Source: Fibrella aquatilis
Lineage (GTDB): Bacteria > Bacteroidota > Bacteroidia > Cytophagales > Spirosomataceae
Assembly (NCBI RefSeq): GCF_017353255.1
Contig: NZ_JAFMYU010000027.1
Coordinates: 22,752-86,751, forward strand
Direction of reading: 5' to 3'
Length of the DNA stretch: 64,000 nucleotides
Below are positions 50,458 to 58,609 of this stretch, piece after piece. Position numbers and translations under genes: made by a program. The notes below the pieces were generated by a model. It was given only the letters and a program-made list of their open reading frames with translations, ran no database searches and had not been told where the DNA came from. How positions within the stretch are numbered: the stretch's first letter is position 1; each line of letters starts with the position of its first letter.

Positions 50458-53400
50458 TCAATGCGCTACCAACCAGTTCTCCCCGAAGCCGACGCCGGTT
50501 TCCATTTGGACGGCCATGGGGATGGCGGTTTTCATGATCCGGTCTACGTTTTCTTTCAGGAATTCCATCTCTGACTTGTGGGCGTCGAACACGAGTTCGT
50601 CATGCACGGTCAGGATCATTTTCGACTTCAGGTTTTCGCGGTCCATAAACTCGTGGATCTTGATCATCGCAATCTTGAGCATGTCGGCGGCACTGCCCTG
50701 AATGGGGGCGTTCACGGCGTTGCGCTCGGCAAACATCCGGTCGGTGATATTGCGCGAATTGATGTCGCGGAGGTAGCGGCGGCGACCCAGAATCGTTTCG
50801 GCGTAGCCACAGCCGCGGGCCTTCTCGATACTCTGATCCATGTAGGCTTTCACCGCCGAAAACTCCTGGAAATATTCCTCAATGATCTGCCCGGCTTCTT
50901 TGCGCGGAATCTTCAGCCGCTGCGATAGGCCGAACGACGAAATGCCGTAGATGATACCAAAATTGATGGTTTTGGCCTTCCTCCGCATCTCGCTCGTCAC
51001 CTCGCCAATGCCCACGTGGAATACTTTCGAGGCCGTTTGGGTGTGAATGTCGATGCCGTTGTTGAAGGCATCGAGCATGGTTTGGTCGCCGCTGAAGGCT
51101 GCCATGATCCGCAGTTCGATCTGCGAATAGTCGGCCGACATGATCAGAAATTCGTCGGAGCGGGGCACGAAGGCCTTGCGGATTTCCTGTCCGCGCGGCG
51201 TGCGGATGGGAATGTTTTGCAGGTTCGGGTTGGTCGATGACAACCGTCCGGTACTGGCCACGGCCTGATTGAACGACGTATGCACCCGGCCCGTGCGCGG
51301 CGAAATCAGCAGCGGCAGGGCATCGACGTAGGTGTTTTTGAGCTTGATCAACTCCCGGTAATCCAGGATTTTGCCAATGATGGGGTTGTCGGCTTCCAGC
51401 TTCGAAAGCACCTCTTCGCCGGTGGCATATTGCCCCGTTTTGGTCTTCTTGGCGTTCTTGTCGAGGTTGAGCCGGTCGAACAAGATCTCGCCGAGCTGCT
51501 TGGGCGAACCGATGTTGAACTCGCTGCCTGCAATCTCGTAGATCTCCTGCTGCACCTGCCGCATATCGGTCTCCAGCGTGGCCGATAGTTCGGCTAATGC
51601 GTTGGTATCCAAGGTAATGCCCTCCAACTCAAGATCGGCCAGCACCTGCACCAGCGGCATTTCTACCTTGTCGAAGAGTTTGCTCAGCTCGTCTTTGTTG
51701 AGCATCGGCGCGAAGGTATCGCGGAGTTGCAGGGTCACGTCGGCGTCTTCGGCGGCGTATTCCACCACCCGCTGAATGTCTACCTCGCGCATGGTGAGTT
51801 GCCCTTTCCCCTTCTTGCCAATCAGCGACTCGATGGCCACCGGGTTGTAGTTGAGGTAGATACTGGCCATAACGTCCATGTTGTGGCGTTGCTCCGGCTC
51901 GATCAGGTAGTGGGCAATCATGGTGTCGAACAGCGGCCCGCGTACCACCACGCCGTACTTTTTCAGCATTAGCAGGTCATACTTCAGGTTCTGCCCCACC
52001 TTCTCGATGGCCTCATTTTCAAAAAACGGCTTAAACTGATCCACCACCGCCTGTGCCTCGGCCCGGTCTTCGGGTACGGGCACGTAGAACGCCTCGCCCG
52101 GTTTGTAGGAGAAAGACAACCCCACCAGATCAGCCTCCACGGGGTCTATGGCGGTGGTTTCGGAGTCGAAGCAGACGCGGGTTTGCTCGTTGAGATAGCC
52201 CACCAGACTGGCCCGCAGCTCGGACGTATCCACCAGCCGGTAGTCATGCAAGACAGAGTTGATGTCTTTGCGCCGTTCTGTCGAATAGGCCGTGTCGATC
52301 TCGTACTCGTGGGCATCGTCGCCCCATGTAGCCACGCGTTCAGCACCGGGCGCATCTTCCACGGCGGCAGTATCGGTCACGGCATTGGGGGTAGAGGCTT
52401 CACCAGAGGCAGCGGGAACCACCACGGCGGTCTTTTTTGCCCGCGTTTTTTTCACGGGTTCAACCGCAGCCGGGGCCGGTTCGTCACCAAACAAAAAGGG
52501 CAGATCGTCGGCCCCGCTGGGGTTGCCAACGGCGGTGGGCATCGGTATGAAAGCCGGAGAAGGGTCAAAAAGCCCCATTTGTCCGTTCGACGATTTTGCC
52601 ACTGGAGCGGAGGTAGTAGCAGCACCATCAAAGTCACCCAGCAACCGGGTTTTCATCTGCCGAAACTCTAGCTCGTCCAGCAACGCCGCCAGCCGGGGTT
52701 TGTCATAGTCCGACAGCTTCAGGGCTTCTTCGTCGAAGGGCACCGGCACTTCCATGTGGATCGTTGCCAGCTCTTTCGACATAATCCCCTGCTGCCCGTA
52801 CTGAATTACGTTCTCTTTTAGCTTGCCCTTTAACTGGTCGGCGTTGGCAATCAGGTTTTCAATACTGCCGTAGTCGGCGATGAGCTTTTGGGCCGTTTTT
52901 TCACCGATACCGGGAATGCCGGGGATATTATCGACCGAATCGCCCACCAGACCAAGCATGTCGACCACCTGCCCTACATGCTCGATGCCCCAACGCTCAC
53001 AAATCTCTTTAACCCCCAGCTTCTCGGCGGGTTTGCCCATGAAGGCAGGCTTATAAATGTGTACGCAGTTATTGACAAGCTGCCCGTAATCTTTGTCGGG
53101 TGTCATCATGTATATCTCAAAATCGCCCGCGGCGCAGGCCCGGTGGGCCAGGGTGCCAATGACATCGTCGGCCTCGAAGCCTTCCTTAATCAACATCGGC
53201 ATGTTCATGGCCTCCACGATCTGCTTGATATAAGGAATGGCCACCGAAATATCTTCGGGTTGCGACTGCCGGGTGGCCTTATACATCGGAAACTGCTCGT
53301 GCCGGAACGTCTTCTTGGAGTGGTCGAAGGCCACGCCCATATGGGTGGGTTTTTCCTTCTGCAACACCTCCAGCAGCGAGTTCATAAAGCCGAAAACGGC

Positions 53401-53514
53401 GGAGGTGTTGACCCCTTTCGAGGAGATACGCGGATTTTTGTTAAACGCAAAGTGGGCGCGGTAGATCAACGCCATCGCGTCGAGCAAAAACAGTTTCTTG
53501 GTTGGGTTGGCCAT
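50458..53514 (-). CDS. polA: DNA polymerase I
   Basis: A 1018-residue three-domain polymerase. The 5' nuclease domain (about 1-290) has LDAMALIYRAHFAF, EADDVIG and GDSVDNIPGIPGIG. The 3'-5' exonuclease (about 430-610) retains VCFDSETTAIDP (DxE), NLKYDLLMLK and YAAEDADVT, so proofreading is expected. The polymerase domain has DYSQIELRIMA, RRKAKTINFGIIYG and LTVHDELVFDA. Between nuclease and exonuclease is an extra ~110-residue low-complexity Ala/Pro linker that includes a QMGLF clamp-binding-like motif. Acts in lagging-strand maturation and repair. Confidence 0.96.
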   Translation of the reverse strand: MANPTKKLFLLDAMALIYRAHFAFNKNPRISSKGVNTSAVFGFMNSLLEVLQKEKPTHMGVAFDHSKKTFRHEQFPMYKATRQSQPEDISVAIPYIKQIVEAMNMPMLIKEGFEADDVIGTLAHRACAAGDFEIYMMTPDKDYGQLVNNCVHIYKPAFMGKPAEKLGVKEICERWGIEHVGQVVDMLGLVGDSVDNIPGIPGIGEKTAQKLIADYGSIENLIANADQLKGKLKENVIQYGQQGIMSKELATIHMEVPVPFDEEALKLSDYDKPRLAALLDELEFRQMKTRLLGDFDGAATTSAPVAKSSNGQMGLFDPSPAFIPMPTAVGNPSGADDLPFLFGDEPAPAAVEPVKKTRAKKTAVVVPAASGEASTPNAVTDTAAVEDAPGAERVATWGDDAHEYEIDTAYSTERRKDINSVLHDYRLVDTSELRASLVGYLNEQTRVCFDSETTAIDPVEADLVGLSFSYKPGEAFYVPVPEDRAEAQAVVDQFKPFFENEAIEKVGQNLKYDLLMLKKYGVVVRGPLFDTMIAHYLIEPEQRHNMDVMASIYLNYNPVAIESLIGKKGKGQLTMREVDIQRVVEYAAEDADVTLQLRDTFAPMLNKDELSKLFDKVEMPLVQVLADLELEGITLDTNALAELSATLETDMRQVQQEIYEIAGSEFNIGSPKQLGEILFDRLNLDKNAKKTKTGQYATGEEVLSKLEADNPIIGKILDYRELIKLKNTYVDALPLLISPRTGRVHTSFNQAVASTGRLSSTNPNLQNIPIRTPRGQEIRKAFVPRSDEFLIMSADYSQIELRIMAAFSGDQTMLDAFNNGIDIHTQTASKVFHVGIGEVTSEMRRKAKTINFGIIYGISSFGLSQRLKIPRKEAGQIIEEYFQEFSAVKAYMDQSIEKARGCGYAETILGRRRYLRDINSRNITDRMFAERNAVNAPIQGSAADMLKIAMIKIHEFMDRENLKSKMILTVHDELVFDAHKSEMEFLKENVDRIMKTAIPMAVQMETGVGFGENWLVAH

Positions 53515-53532
53515 TATAAAACAGGGCGGTTG

Positions 53533-53685
53533 GTAGTTTGTGGTTGGTCATTGGCTGCGGTCTGGCACCTTGGCCTGTGTCCCCACAGGCCTACGCTTGC
53601 GCGAGCCACAGTCTACCTCCGGTGCCGTAGGCCTGTGGGGACACAGGCCAGGGTGCGGCGTAGCGAATGACCAGTGACCAACTAC
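53533..53685. repeat. Complex long inverted repeat upstream of polA
   Basis: Arms of about 60 bases (53533-53595 and 53626-53685) pair perfectly over about 24 bases near the apex and imperfectly at the base. Each perfect part (GGCCTGTGTCCCCACAGGCC) is itself a small hairpin, so a cruciform could form. It lies in the leader side of polA. Confidence 0.88.
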
Positions 53686-53753
53686 TTTTGACGGTAAAAA
53701 TAGAACAGCCCCTGCCGGGTTTTGATTCCTGTTTCTTCTTTCATGGCCACGCA

Positions 53754-53813
53754 AAAAAGCCCCGTCTGACCGGCGTAGCGCGAAAGGCAGCTATGCAGGA
53801 AAGACGAGGCTTC
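53754..53813 (-). terminator. Terminator of the fasciclin gene
   Basis: On the minus strand a stem of the AAGCC/CGTCT type closes over a long loop and is followed by a T run (TTTTTTG). Pairing is imperfect. Confidence 0.6.
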
Positions 53814-53843
53814 TTTACCAAAATGGCAGTTGCCGATTCAGGC

Positions 53844-54794
53844 TTAGGGCAGCAATACCCGGTCGATGCGGTGAATGACGGCGTTGGTGGCTACCTCATT
53901 GGCAACGACCACATTTGACGCCGACGTGCCATTGCTGGCACCCAGTACCGTAACGCCCGTGCCTACGCCAAATTTCAACGTTGGCGTTGCGCCCAATAAG
54001 GTGCCAACCGTCAGGCCGTCAGTGAGTTGTGAAGAAAATACCCGCCCTGGCACCACGTGGTATGAGAGCACTTTGGCCAGTGTGGCGGGGGCAGCAGCAG
54101 CGATGGCGGCGGCGTTAAAGCCGGCGGCGATAAACGCCTCATTGGTCGGGGCGAACACCGTGGCCGCTGTGGTCGATTGTAGCGCGGTGACCACCGCAGT
54201 GCCCGCACGGGTAACCGCCTGCGCCAGCAAACTGTAGCTGCCCGGATTAGCCAGTACTGTGGCGACAATATCGCCTGAGGGTGGCATCAGTACACCATCA
54301 ATCACGTGAATCACGCCATTATCGGCGGCTACATCGGGCGTAATGACTTTTTTGCCATTAATCGACACTGTTGAACCAATCTTAGACACGTAGACGGTGC
54401 CGTTGGTGGTCAGTAGCGTTTGCAGGGGCGTGTTTACAGCCGTTGGCACTTCACTGGCGGCTACCCGCTTGCCCAACACGTGGTACTGCAAAATGTTGGT
54501 TAGCGTAGCTACTGGTAGGTTGTTTACGGCAGCTACGTCGGCAATACCCGACGCTTTGAAGGCCGCATCGTTGGGTGCAAATACGGTAAATGTGCCGGTC
54601 TTAAACGTCTCGGTCAGGTTGGCTCTTACCAACGCAGCCCGCAGGAGGGTGAAATCGTTGTTTTTGCTGACAATGTCAGTGATCGAGTTGGTGGCAACCG
54701 GGTCGGGATCTTTTTTGCAGGAGGTTAAAAAAGCGAAGCCCACGAAAAGAAGGCAGAGTGCCAGCAGACGGTTTGTTTTCTGATCTAACAGCAT
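53844..54794 (-). CDS. Fasciclin-domain lipoprotein
   Basis: A ~316-residue protein with a lipoprotein signal (FAFLTSCKKD, Cys at about 23) and two fasciclin (FAS1) domains, each with the TVFAPTNEAF-type motif (TVFAPNDAAF, then TVFAPTNEAFIAAGF) and the YHVVPG- or YHVLGK-like second motif. FAS1 proteins mediate adhesion. The frame extends upstream to 54899, but ATG 54794 gives the signal. A divergent 300-base gap to 55097 follows with AT-rich sequence and a terminator near 55036. Confidence 0.92.
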   Translation of the reverse strand: MLLDQKTNRLLALCLLFVGFAFLTSCKKDPDPVATNSITDIVSKNNDFTLLRAALVRANLTETFKTGTFTVFAPNDAAFKASGIADVAAVNNLPVATLTNILQYHVLGKRVAASEVPTAVNTPLQTLLTTNGTVYVSKIGSTVSINGKKVITPDVAADNGVIHVIDGVLMPPSGDIVATVLANPGSYSLLAQAVTRAGTAVVTALQSTTAATVFAPTNEAFIAAGFNAAAIAAAAPATLAKVLSYHVVPGRVFSSQLTDGLTVGTLLGATPTLKFGVGTGVTVLGASNGTSASNVVVANEVATNAVIHRIDRVLLP

Positions 54795-55097
54795 ACGTTT
54801 GACTGTGTTTGTTTGTGAATGATTAAGTAGATGCACTGGTACACATACAAACGTATGAAAGGGATTCTTGTTTAACAGATTGGTAGAAATATTAAACAAA
54901 ACAGTGTTTAAAGGTTTTAACTATATATTTATTGATTAAACGGTCACTTAGTAAATACTCAATATTAATACAGATACTTAGACTCAAGACGCATTGCATG
55001 GGTTGGAATCAGTATCCTTTTTTACAATAAAAAAACAGTGTCCACCCAAACGCAGGTAGTAATGCGTTTAGGTGGACACTGAATGAGTTGGCAGGTG
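54795..55097. other. AT-rich 303-base gap
   Basis: Leader of the fasciclin gene. It is strongly AT-rich and shows no clear consensus promoter to my eye. The last part holds the terminator hairpin at 55036-55081. No gene is seen. Confidence 0.6.
55029..55082 (-). terminator. Intrinsic terminator of the Rad52-like gene
   Basis: A 19-bp stem (55036-55054 with 55063-55081) having one wobble pair and an eight-base loop. On the minus strand it is followed by TTTTTTTA, a proper T-tract. Confidence 0.88.
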
Positions 55098-55616
55098 CTA
55101 CGCCTTCTGGTAGGAGGCCCGGAGTGTAACGATCTCGCCGCCTTTATAGCTGCCGTCGTTGATTTTCTTCACGAGCATTTCCAGTTGCTGATGCGCCCAG
55201 TCGGGAATGAACTTGTCGGGCGTGTCGATAAAGACGCGGGGGTAGTTGTAGAGGTCGCGGCCCAGGCCGAACTGCACGGCGCACCGCTTCATGGCATCGG
55301 AGATGCCGCCTTTCACGGGTTCGATGTCGGTGCGGCTGGCTCCGTCCATTTTCGAGAGGATGGTGGCGGGTTTGCCCTCTTCGCCGGGAATGGTGACGGT
55401 GATTTTGCAGAAGAAGCCGCCCTGTATTTCCGAGATTTCGTTCTGCCACCCCTGCCAGCCAAACTGCTTGTCGAACCGGTCCATCACGCAGCGGTTGGTG
55501 ATGTAGGGCACCACGATCAGTTTGCCGGTTTTGGTTTGCATCTGCACCCGCCATTCCATCTCGTCGGGCTGAATGGGGAGGGTCAATTTTTCCAGTGTAT
55601 TTGCTGCTTGTTCCAT
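55098..55616 (-). CDS. Rad52/22-family single-strand annealing protein
   Basis: A 172-residue protein resembling the Rad52/22 family found in phages and some bacterial chromosomes: WRVQMQTKTGKLIVVPYI, FGWQGWQNEI, FFCKITVTI, SKMDGASRTDIEPVKGGISDAMKRCAVQFGLGRDLY, ending WAHQQLEML. Such proteins anneal complementary strands, often in phage recombination. Here it stands alone in a chromosomal context with its own terminator; no phage genes are near. Prophage remnant or a domesticated repair gene are both possible. Confidence 0.78.
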   Translation of the reverse strand: MEQAANTLEKLTLPIQPDEMEWRVQMQTKTGKLIVVPYITNRCVMDRFDKQFGWQGWQNEISEIQGGFFCKITVTIPGEEGKPATILSKMDGASRTDIEPVKGGISDAMKRCAVQFGLGRDLYNYPRVFIDTPDKFIPDWAHQQLEMLVKKINDGSYKGGEIVTLRASYQKA

Positions 55617-55702
55617 ACGCTAATGTACCGAAAATTACGCAGATGGCCAAGTGATTTTGGGGCTAAAAAACGGCTTTGGCGCAAGCAGGAGGCCAAAAAA
55701 CA

Positions 55703-55735
55703 AAGAAGCCCGGCCTACAACGTAGCCGGGCTTAC
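55703..55735 (-). terminator. Intrinsic terminator after the first lipoprotein gene
   Basis: A GC-rich stem (AAGCCCGGC with GCCGGGCTT, 55706-55714 and 55725-55733) followed on the minus strand by a CTTCTTTGTTTTTT tract. Confidence 0.85.
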
Positions 55736-55849
55736 CAAGTCTTGTGTGTGTGTTAACGAGGCAAATTGCCTATCACGTTTATGGGGTAGTAAATGGTTAA
55801 CAAACACCGTGCCAATATATTCAAGCCTCTCGACAAACACCGTCGGGCA

Positions 55850-56254
55850 TCATAACTTCTTTATGAATTTGACATGGTACGGATATGCCTTGAAGCGTTC
55901 ATTGCCCAACTCAAGGTCACAGGTCACTAATGTAGTTTTGCCCGCATACCCCAGCGGGACAACCCCAATCTGGATTAATGTGCTCTGCGTTAGGTTCGCA
56001 CTGGTCAATTGAGCCAGGAAGGTTGAATCTGGACAGATTGCAGCGAATACCGGGCTATCGATACCCCTACTGCTGGCAAGGGCGTAGGAGCAAGTTGGAC
56101 ATTGTGGAAAGCGCAAATAACCCTGATCAATGCCAACTCCAGTGCCCGTCTCCGCGAAATTCTGACAGTCGCAGAGCGGTTTTTCTACTTCTGGCGGTTT
56201 TTCTCGGCACTGAATACTGCCCAACAATAGACAGACTAAGAGTAGCTTTTTCAT
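55850..56254 (-). CDS. Cys-rich small lipoprotein, copy 2
   Basis: A 134-residue lipoprotein (lipobox LGSIQC at residue 16) with further Cys residues in CDCQNF, CPTCSYAL, CPDSTF and TCDLEL, suggesting disulfides. No known family. It is the product of a ~490-bp tandem duplication: its paralogue at 56343 is about 55% identical. Encoded downstream of a disrupted secreted metalloprotease, with which the unit was duplicated. Confidence 0.8.
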   Translation of the reverse strand: MKKLLLVCLLLGSIQCREKPPEVEKPLCDCQNFAETGTGVGIDQGYLRFPQCPTCSYALASSRGIDSPVFAAICPDSTFLAQLTSANLTQSTLIQIGVVPLGYAGKTTLVTCDLELGNERFKAYPYHVKFIKKL

Positions 56255-56265
56255 GGCCGTTGAGT

Positions 56266-56340
56266 CTAGTGCTGAATACGAATTTGCTGCTTGATGGTGG
56301 AACTCTCACTAACAGTGTGCAGGTAGTAAATGCCATTGGG
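56266..56340 (-). pseudogene. Orphan C-terminal sorting-domain tail
   Basis: A 24-codon fragment ending in a stop that reads PNGIYYLHTVSESST then IKQQIRIQH, nearly identical to the end of the metalloprotease at 56756. It has no start and no upstream coding part; it marks the edge of the tandem duplication. Confidence 0.88.
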
Positions 56341-56342
56341 CT

Positions 56343-56744
56343 TCACAGTTTTTTTATGGATTTGACATGAAATGGATAGGCAATGGATTGTATGTCTCCT
56401 AACTTAAACATGCAAGGAACCCGCGTAGTGCTACCGGCATATCCCAGCACGATAGCTTCTGTTTCTACCATTGTGCTGTCTGTTATGTTTTTACTGTTTA
56501 ATTGAGCCATGAATGTTGAATCGGGACAGATTGCATCGAAGGTTGGCCGTTCAATACCTCTGTTAGTAAGCACGTAAGGGCAAGTGGAGCATTGTGGGAA
56601 GTTCAACAAGCCTCTAATCATGCCAACTTTAGTGCCTGTCTCCACAAAATTTTGACAGTCGCAAAATGGTTTTTCCACTTCTTGCAGTTTGTTCCTGCAC
56701 TGAATGCTGCCTAACAGCAGCCATAAAAACAAATACTTTTTCAT
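56343..56744 (-). CDS. Cys-rich small lipoprotein, copy 1
   Basis: A 133-residue lipoprotein (lipobox LGSIQC) with the same Cys pattern as its paralogue at 55850 (CDCQNF, CSTCPYVL, CPDSTF). Ends in IKKL. It begins 11 bases downstream of the stop of the metalloprotease gene on the same strand, so it is probably co-transcribed. Candidate roles (inhibitor, surface partner of the protease) are speculative. Confidence 0.8.
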   Translation of the reverse strand: MKKYLFLWLLLGSIQCRNKLQEVEKPFCDCQNFVETGTKVGMIRGLLNFPQCSTCPYVLTNRGIERPTFDAICPDSTFMAQLNSKNITDSTMVETEAIVLGYAGSTTRVPCMFKLGDIQSIAYPFHVKSIKKL

Positions 56745-56755
56745 GGCCGTAAGTT

Positions 56756-58393
56756 CTAATGCTGAATACGGATTTGTTGCTTGATAGTGGTATTCTCACC
56801 AACGGCGTGCAGGTAATAAATGCCATTGGGTAGTTTCTGCGTATTGAGTTTCAGCTTTTTATCGGTAATTTTTCCGTTCAGAACCACGCTGCCGTTGGTG
56901 TCATAGAGCAGTAAGTCAATCTTTTTTAAATCGTCAGTAACTAGTAGCTGATTGCTCTTCAGTAGGTCTATAGCCTCCTGCTCCGTCAATACCTCCTCAG
57001 CGGTCACATTCAAGTCAACAGTGGCTGGATTGGGGAAAGCGGCTAGCCGAAAACTGCCACTGTAGTTGTAGCAATTGAAGGAACTAGATGGGCCATTACC
57101 ACAAACGTTGACAGCAGCGCAGATGATGTTTCGGTAAGCCCCACCGGTCAGATATACGCTAGCATTGCCACCATTAGACGAAAATGACGTATTGCCATTG
57201 CTTGATGTGGTGACCCAGTTGAATGTGGCTGATGGGTCATTTTGCAATAGGCGAATCGTGATATTGGGCGTACTGTTCGAGACCGAAATGCCCGTCGATG
57301 GATTATTGACGGGGTAGGTGAACGTCCCATAGCTATATGTCCCTGTCAACGTGCCCGGCGTACCAACTGAAATGGTTTTGGATGGGTATAAGTAGGTGCA
57401 GCCCTGTGCCAACGTAGCCGCAACGCTGATCTGGCCATTGGCAACCTTACTGACGGTGCCCCCGCCGCTAACGGTGGCAATCGCTGTATTAGTGCTAGAC
57501 CAGTTTGTTAACGAATAACCGGGTGGGATGGAAGAACAATTATAGGTAGCTGACGAACAAACATTGGTGTTACCACTAACAATTGGAGTAGGTAAACTTG
57601 CCACCACTCTTGACAGAGCACCTGCCAGCGAGTTCTTCATAGCGTATACTTGCTGAATGGAAAACTGATTCAGGCAGTTCTCCGTATAGTAGGACATAAT
57701 ATTTCGTGTATCGGGATTAAAGCCGTTTCCGCCAATGTATTGACAGTTAGAATCTATTTGGCCTTGAGGGTCAGCTGGGGTATCGCAGATATAATCACCG
57801 CAGCTTGTACAATTCGAGCCGTTGGCGTTTTCGGCACAGGTGCCTGCTCCGTGGTCATTGGTGGTTGAAGTACCCCGAAAGGTATGGTACAGGCCAAGAC
57901 AATGTCCCATCTAGTGGCTGAGAGTAAGAGGATTCACTGAGTTGAGTGCCCAAAAGCCATCGGATTGTATGTCTTTGGCGCATCCCCCGTAGGCAAATTG
58001 ATTTGTATTTATTGGAGTGTACGAGTTGATCAAATAAATGTTTATAGCATTGTCTTTCACATTCGCGGTGAAGACGTTTGTGCCGTTGCTCTCTTTCAGG
58101 TTGAAGTAGTTATCGCCAACAATGTAATCGAATCCCAATGCGTTGAAATAAATGCCGTACTTGTTATAGTCCTGATTTAGTTTCGATGTCAGGTTACAGA
58201 GTTGCGCGGATGGGTATCCTCCCTGCTGAGATGCCGGTACGGCAATGTGGTAATACACATTGACCCAGTAAGCTGACCCATTTGGTGAGGTGTTGGGCCT
58301 GAAGTTAGACACCACGGCGTTGTTACCGCAGGTTTGCGAATAAGTAGGCGCGAACGAAGTAAGAATAAAGGCAGCAGTTAAGAGCTTTTTCAT
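56756..58393 (-). pseudogene. Secreted M43-type metalloprotease interrupted by amber codon
   Basis: Two frames (58393-57911 and 57910-56756) are continuous and in the same phase, separated only by a TAG at 57911-57913. Together they make a 545-residue protein: signal peptide (1-19), a pappalysin/M43-like domain with H-stop-MGHCLGLYHTF, where the family reads HExGHxLGLYHTF, and the Met-turn NIMSYY; then beta-rich domains and a type IX sorting domain at the C-terminus. The TAG thus replaces the catalytic Glu codon (GAG to TAG). Everything else seems intact, indicating recent loss or, less likely, readthrough. Confidence 0.85.
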
Positions 58394-58527
58394 GATATAG
58401 ATTTACAGCAGAGGTGAATAATGATATAATAATAATTACTTGAGTAGAACTATGCAAAAATGTTGTAATTTTTCTACAAAAAATTGACAAAAAATAAGCT
58501 TAAGACGATACTATCGGTTTACGATCT

Positions 58528-58563
58528 AAAAATAGAGCCGGATTCTGCAAGAATCCGGCTCAG
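58528..58563 (-). terminator. Intrinsic terminator of ileS
   Basis: An 11-bp perfect stem (GAGCCGGATTC with GAATCCGGCTC, 58535-58545 and 58551-58561) followed on the minus strand by TATTTTTAG. Confidence 0.9.
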
Positions 58564-58609
58564 AAGCGAGGCAACAAAAGCGATATATGAAATTGATTAA
58601 AAACGTTTG

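Larger units (their letters stand above)
55850..56830 (-). repeat. Tandem duplication, ~490-bp units
   Basis: Unit one (about 56343-56830) holds a lipoprotein gene and the last ~75 bases of the metalloprotease gene; unit two (about 55850-56340) repeats both. Start codons (56744 and 56254) and the copied stop codons (56756 and 56266) are each offset by exactly 490 bases. The units have diverged considerably. Confidence 0.88.

Noticed and set aside
57911..57913. Pyrrolysine or selenocysteine recoding at the TAG
   Set aside because: The codon replaces a catalytic Glu that neither residue would mimic, TAG is not used for selenocysteine, and pyrrolysine machinery is not expected in Bacteroidota; nonsense mutation is simpler.
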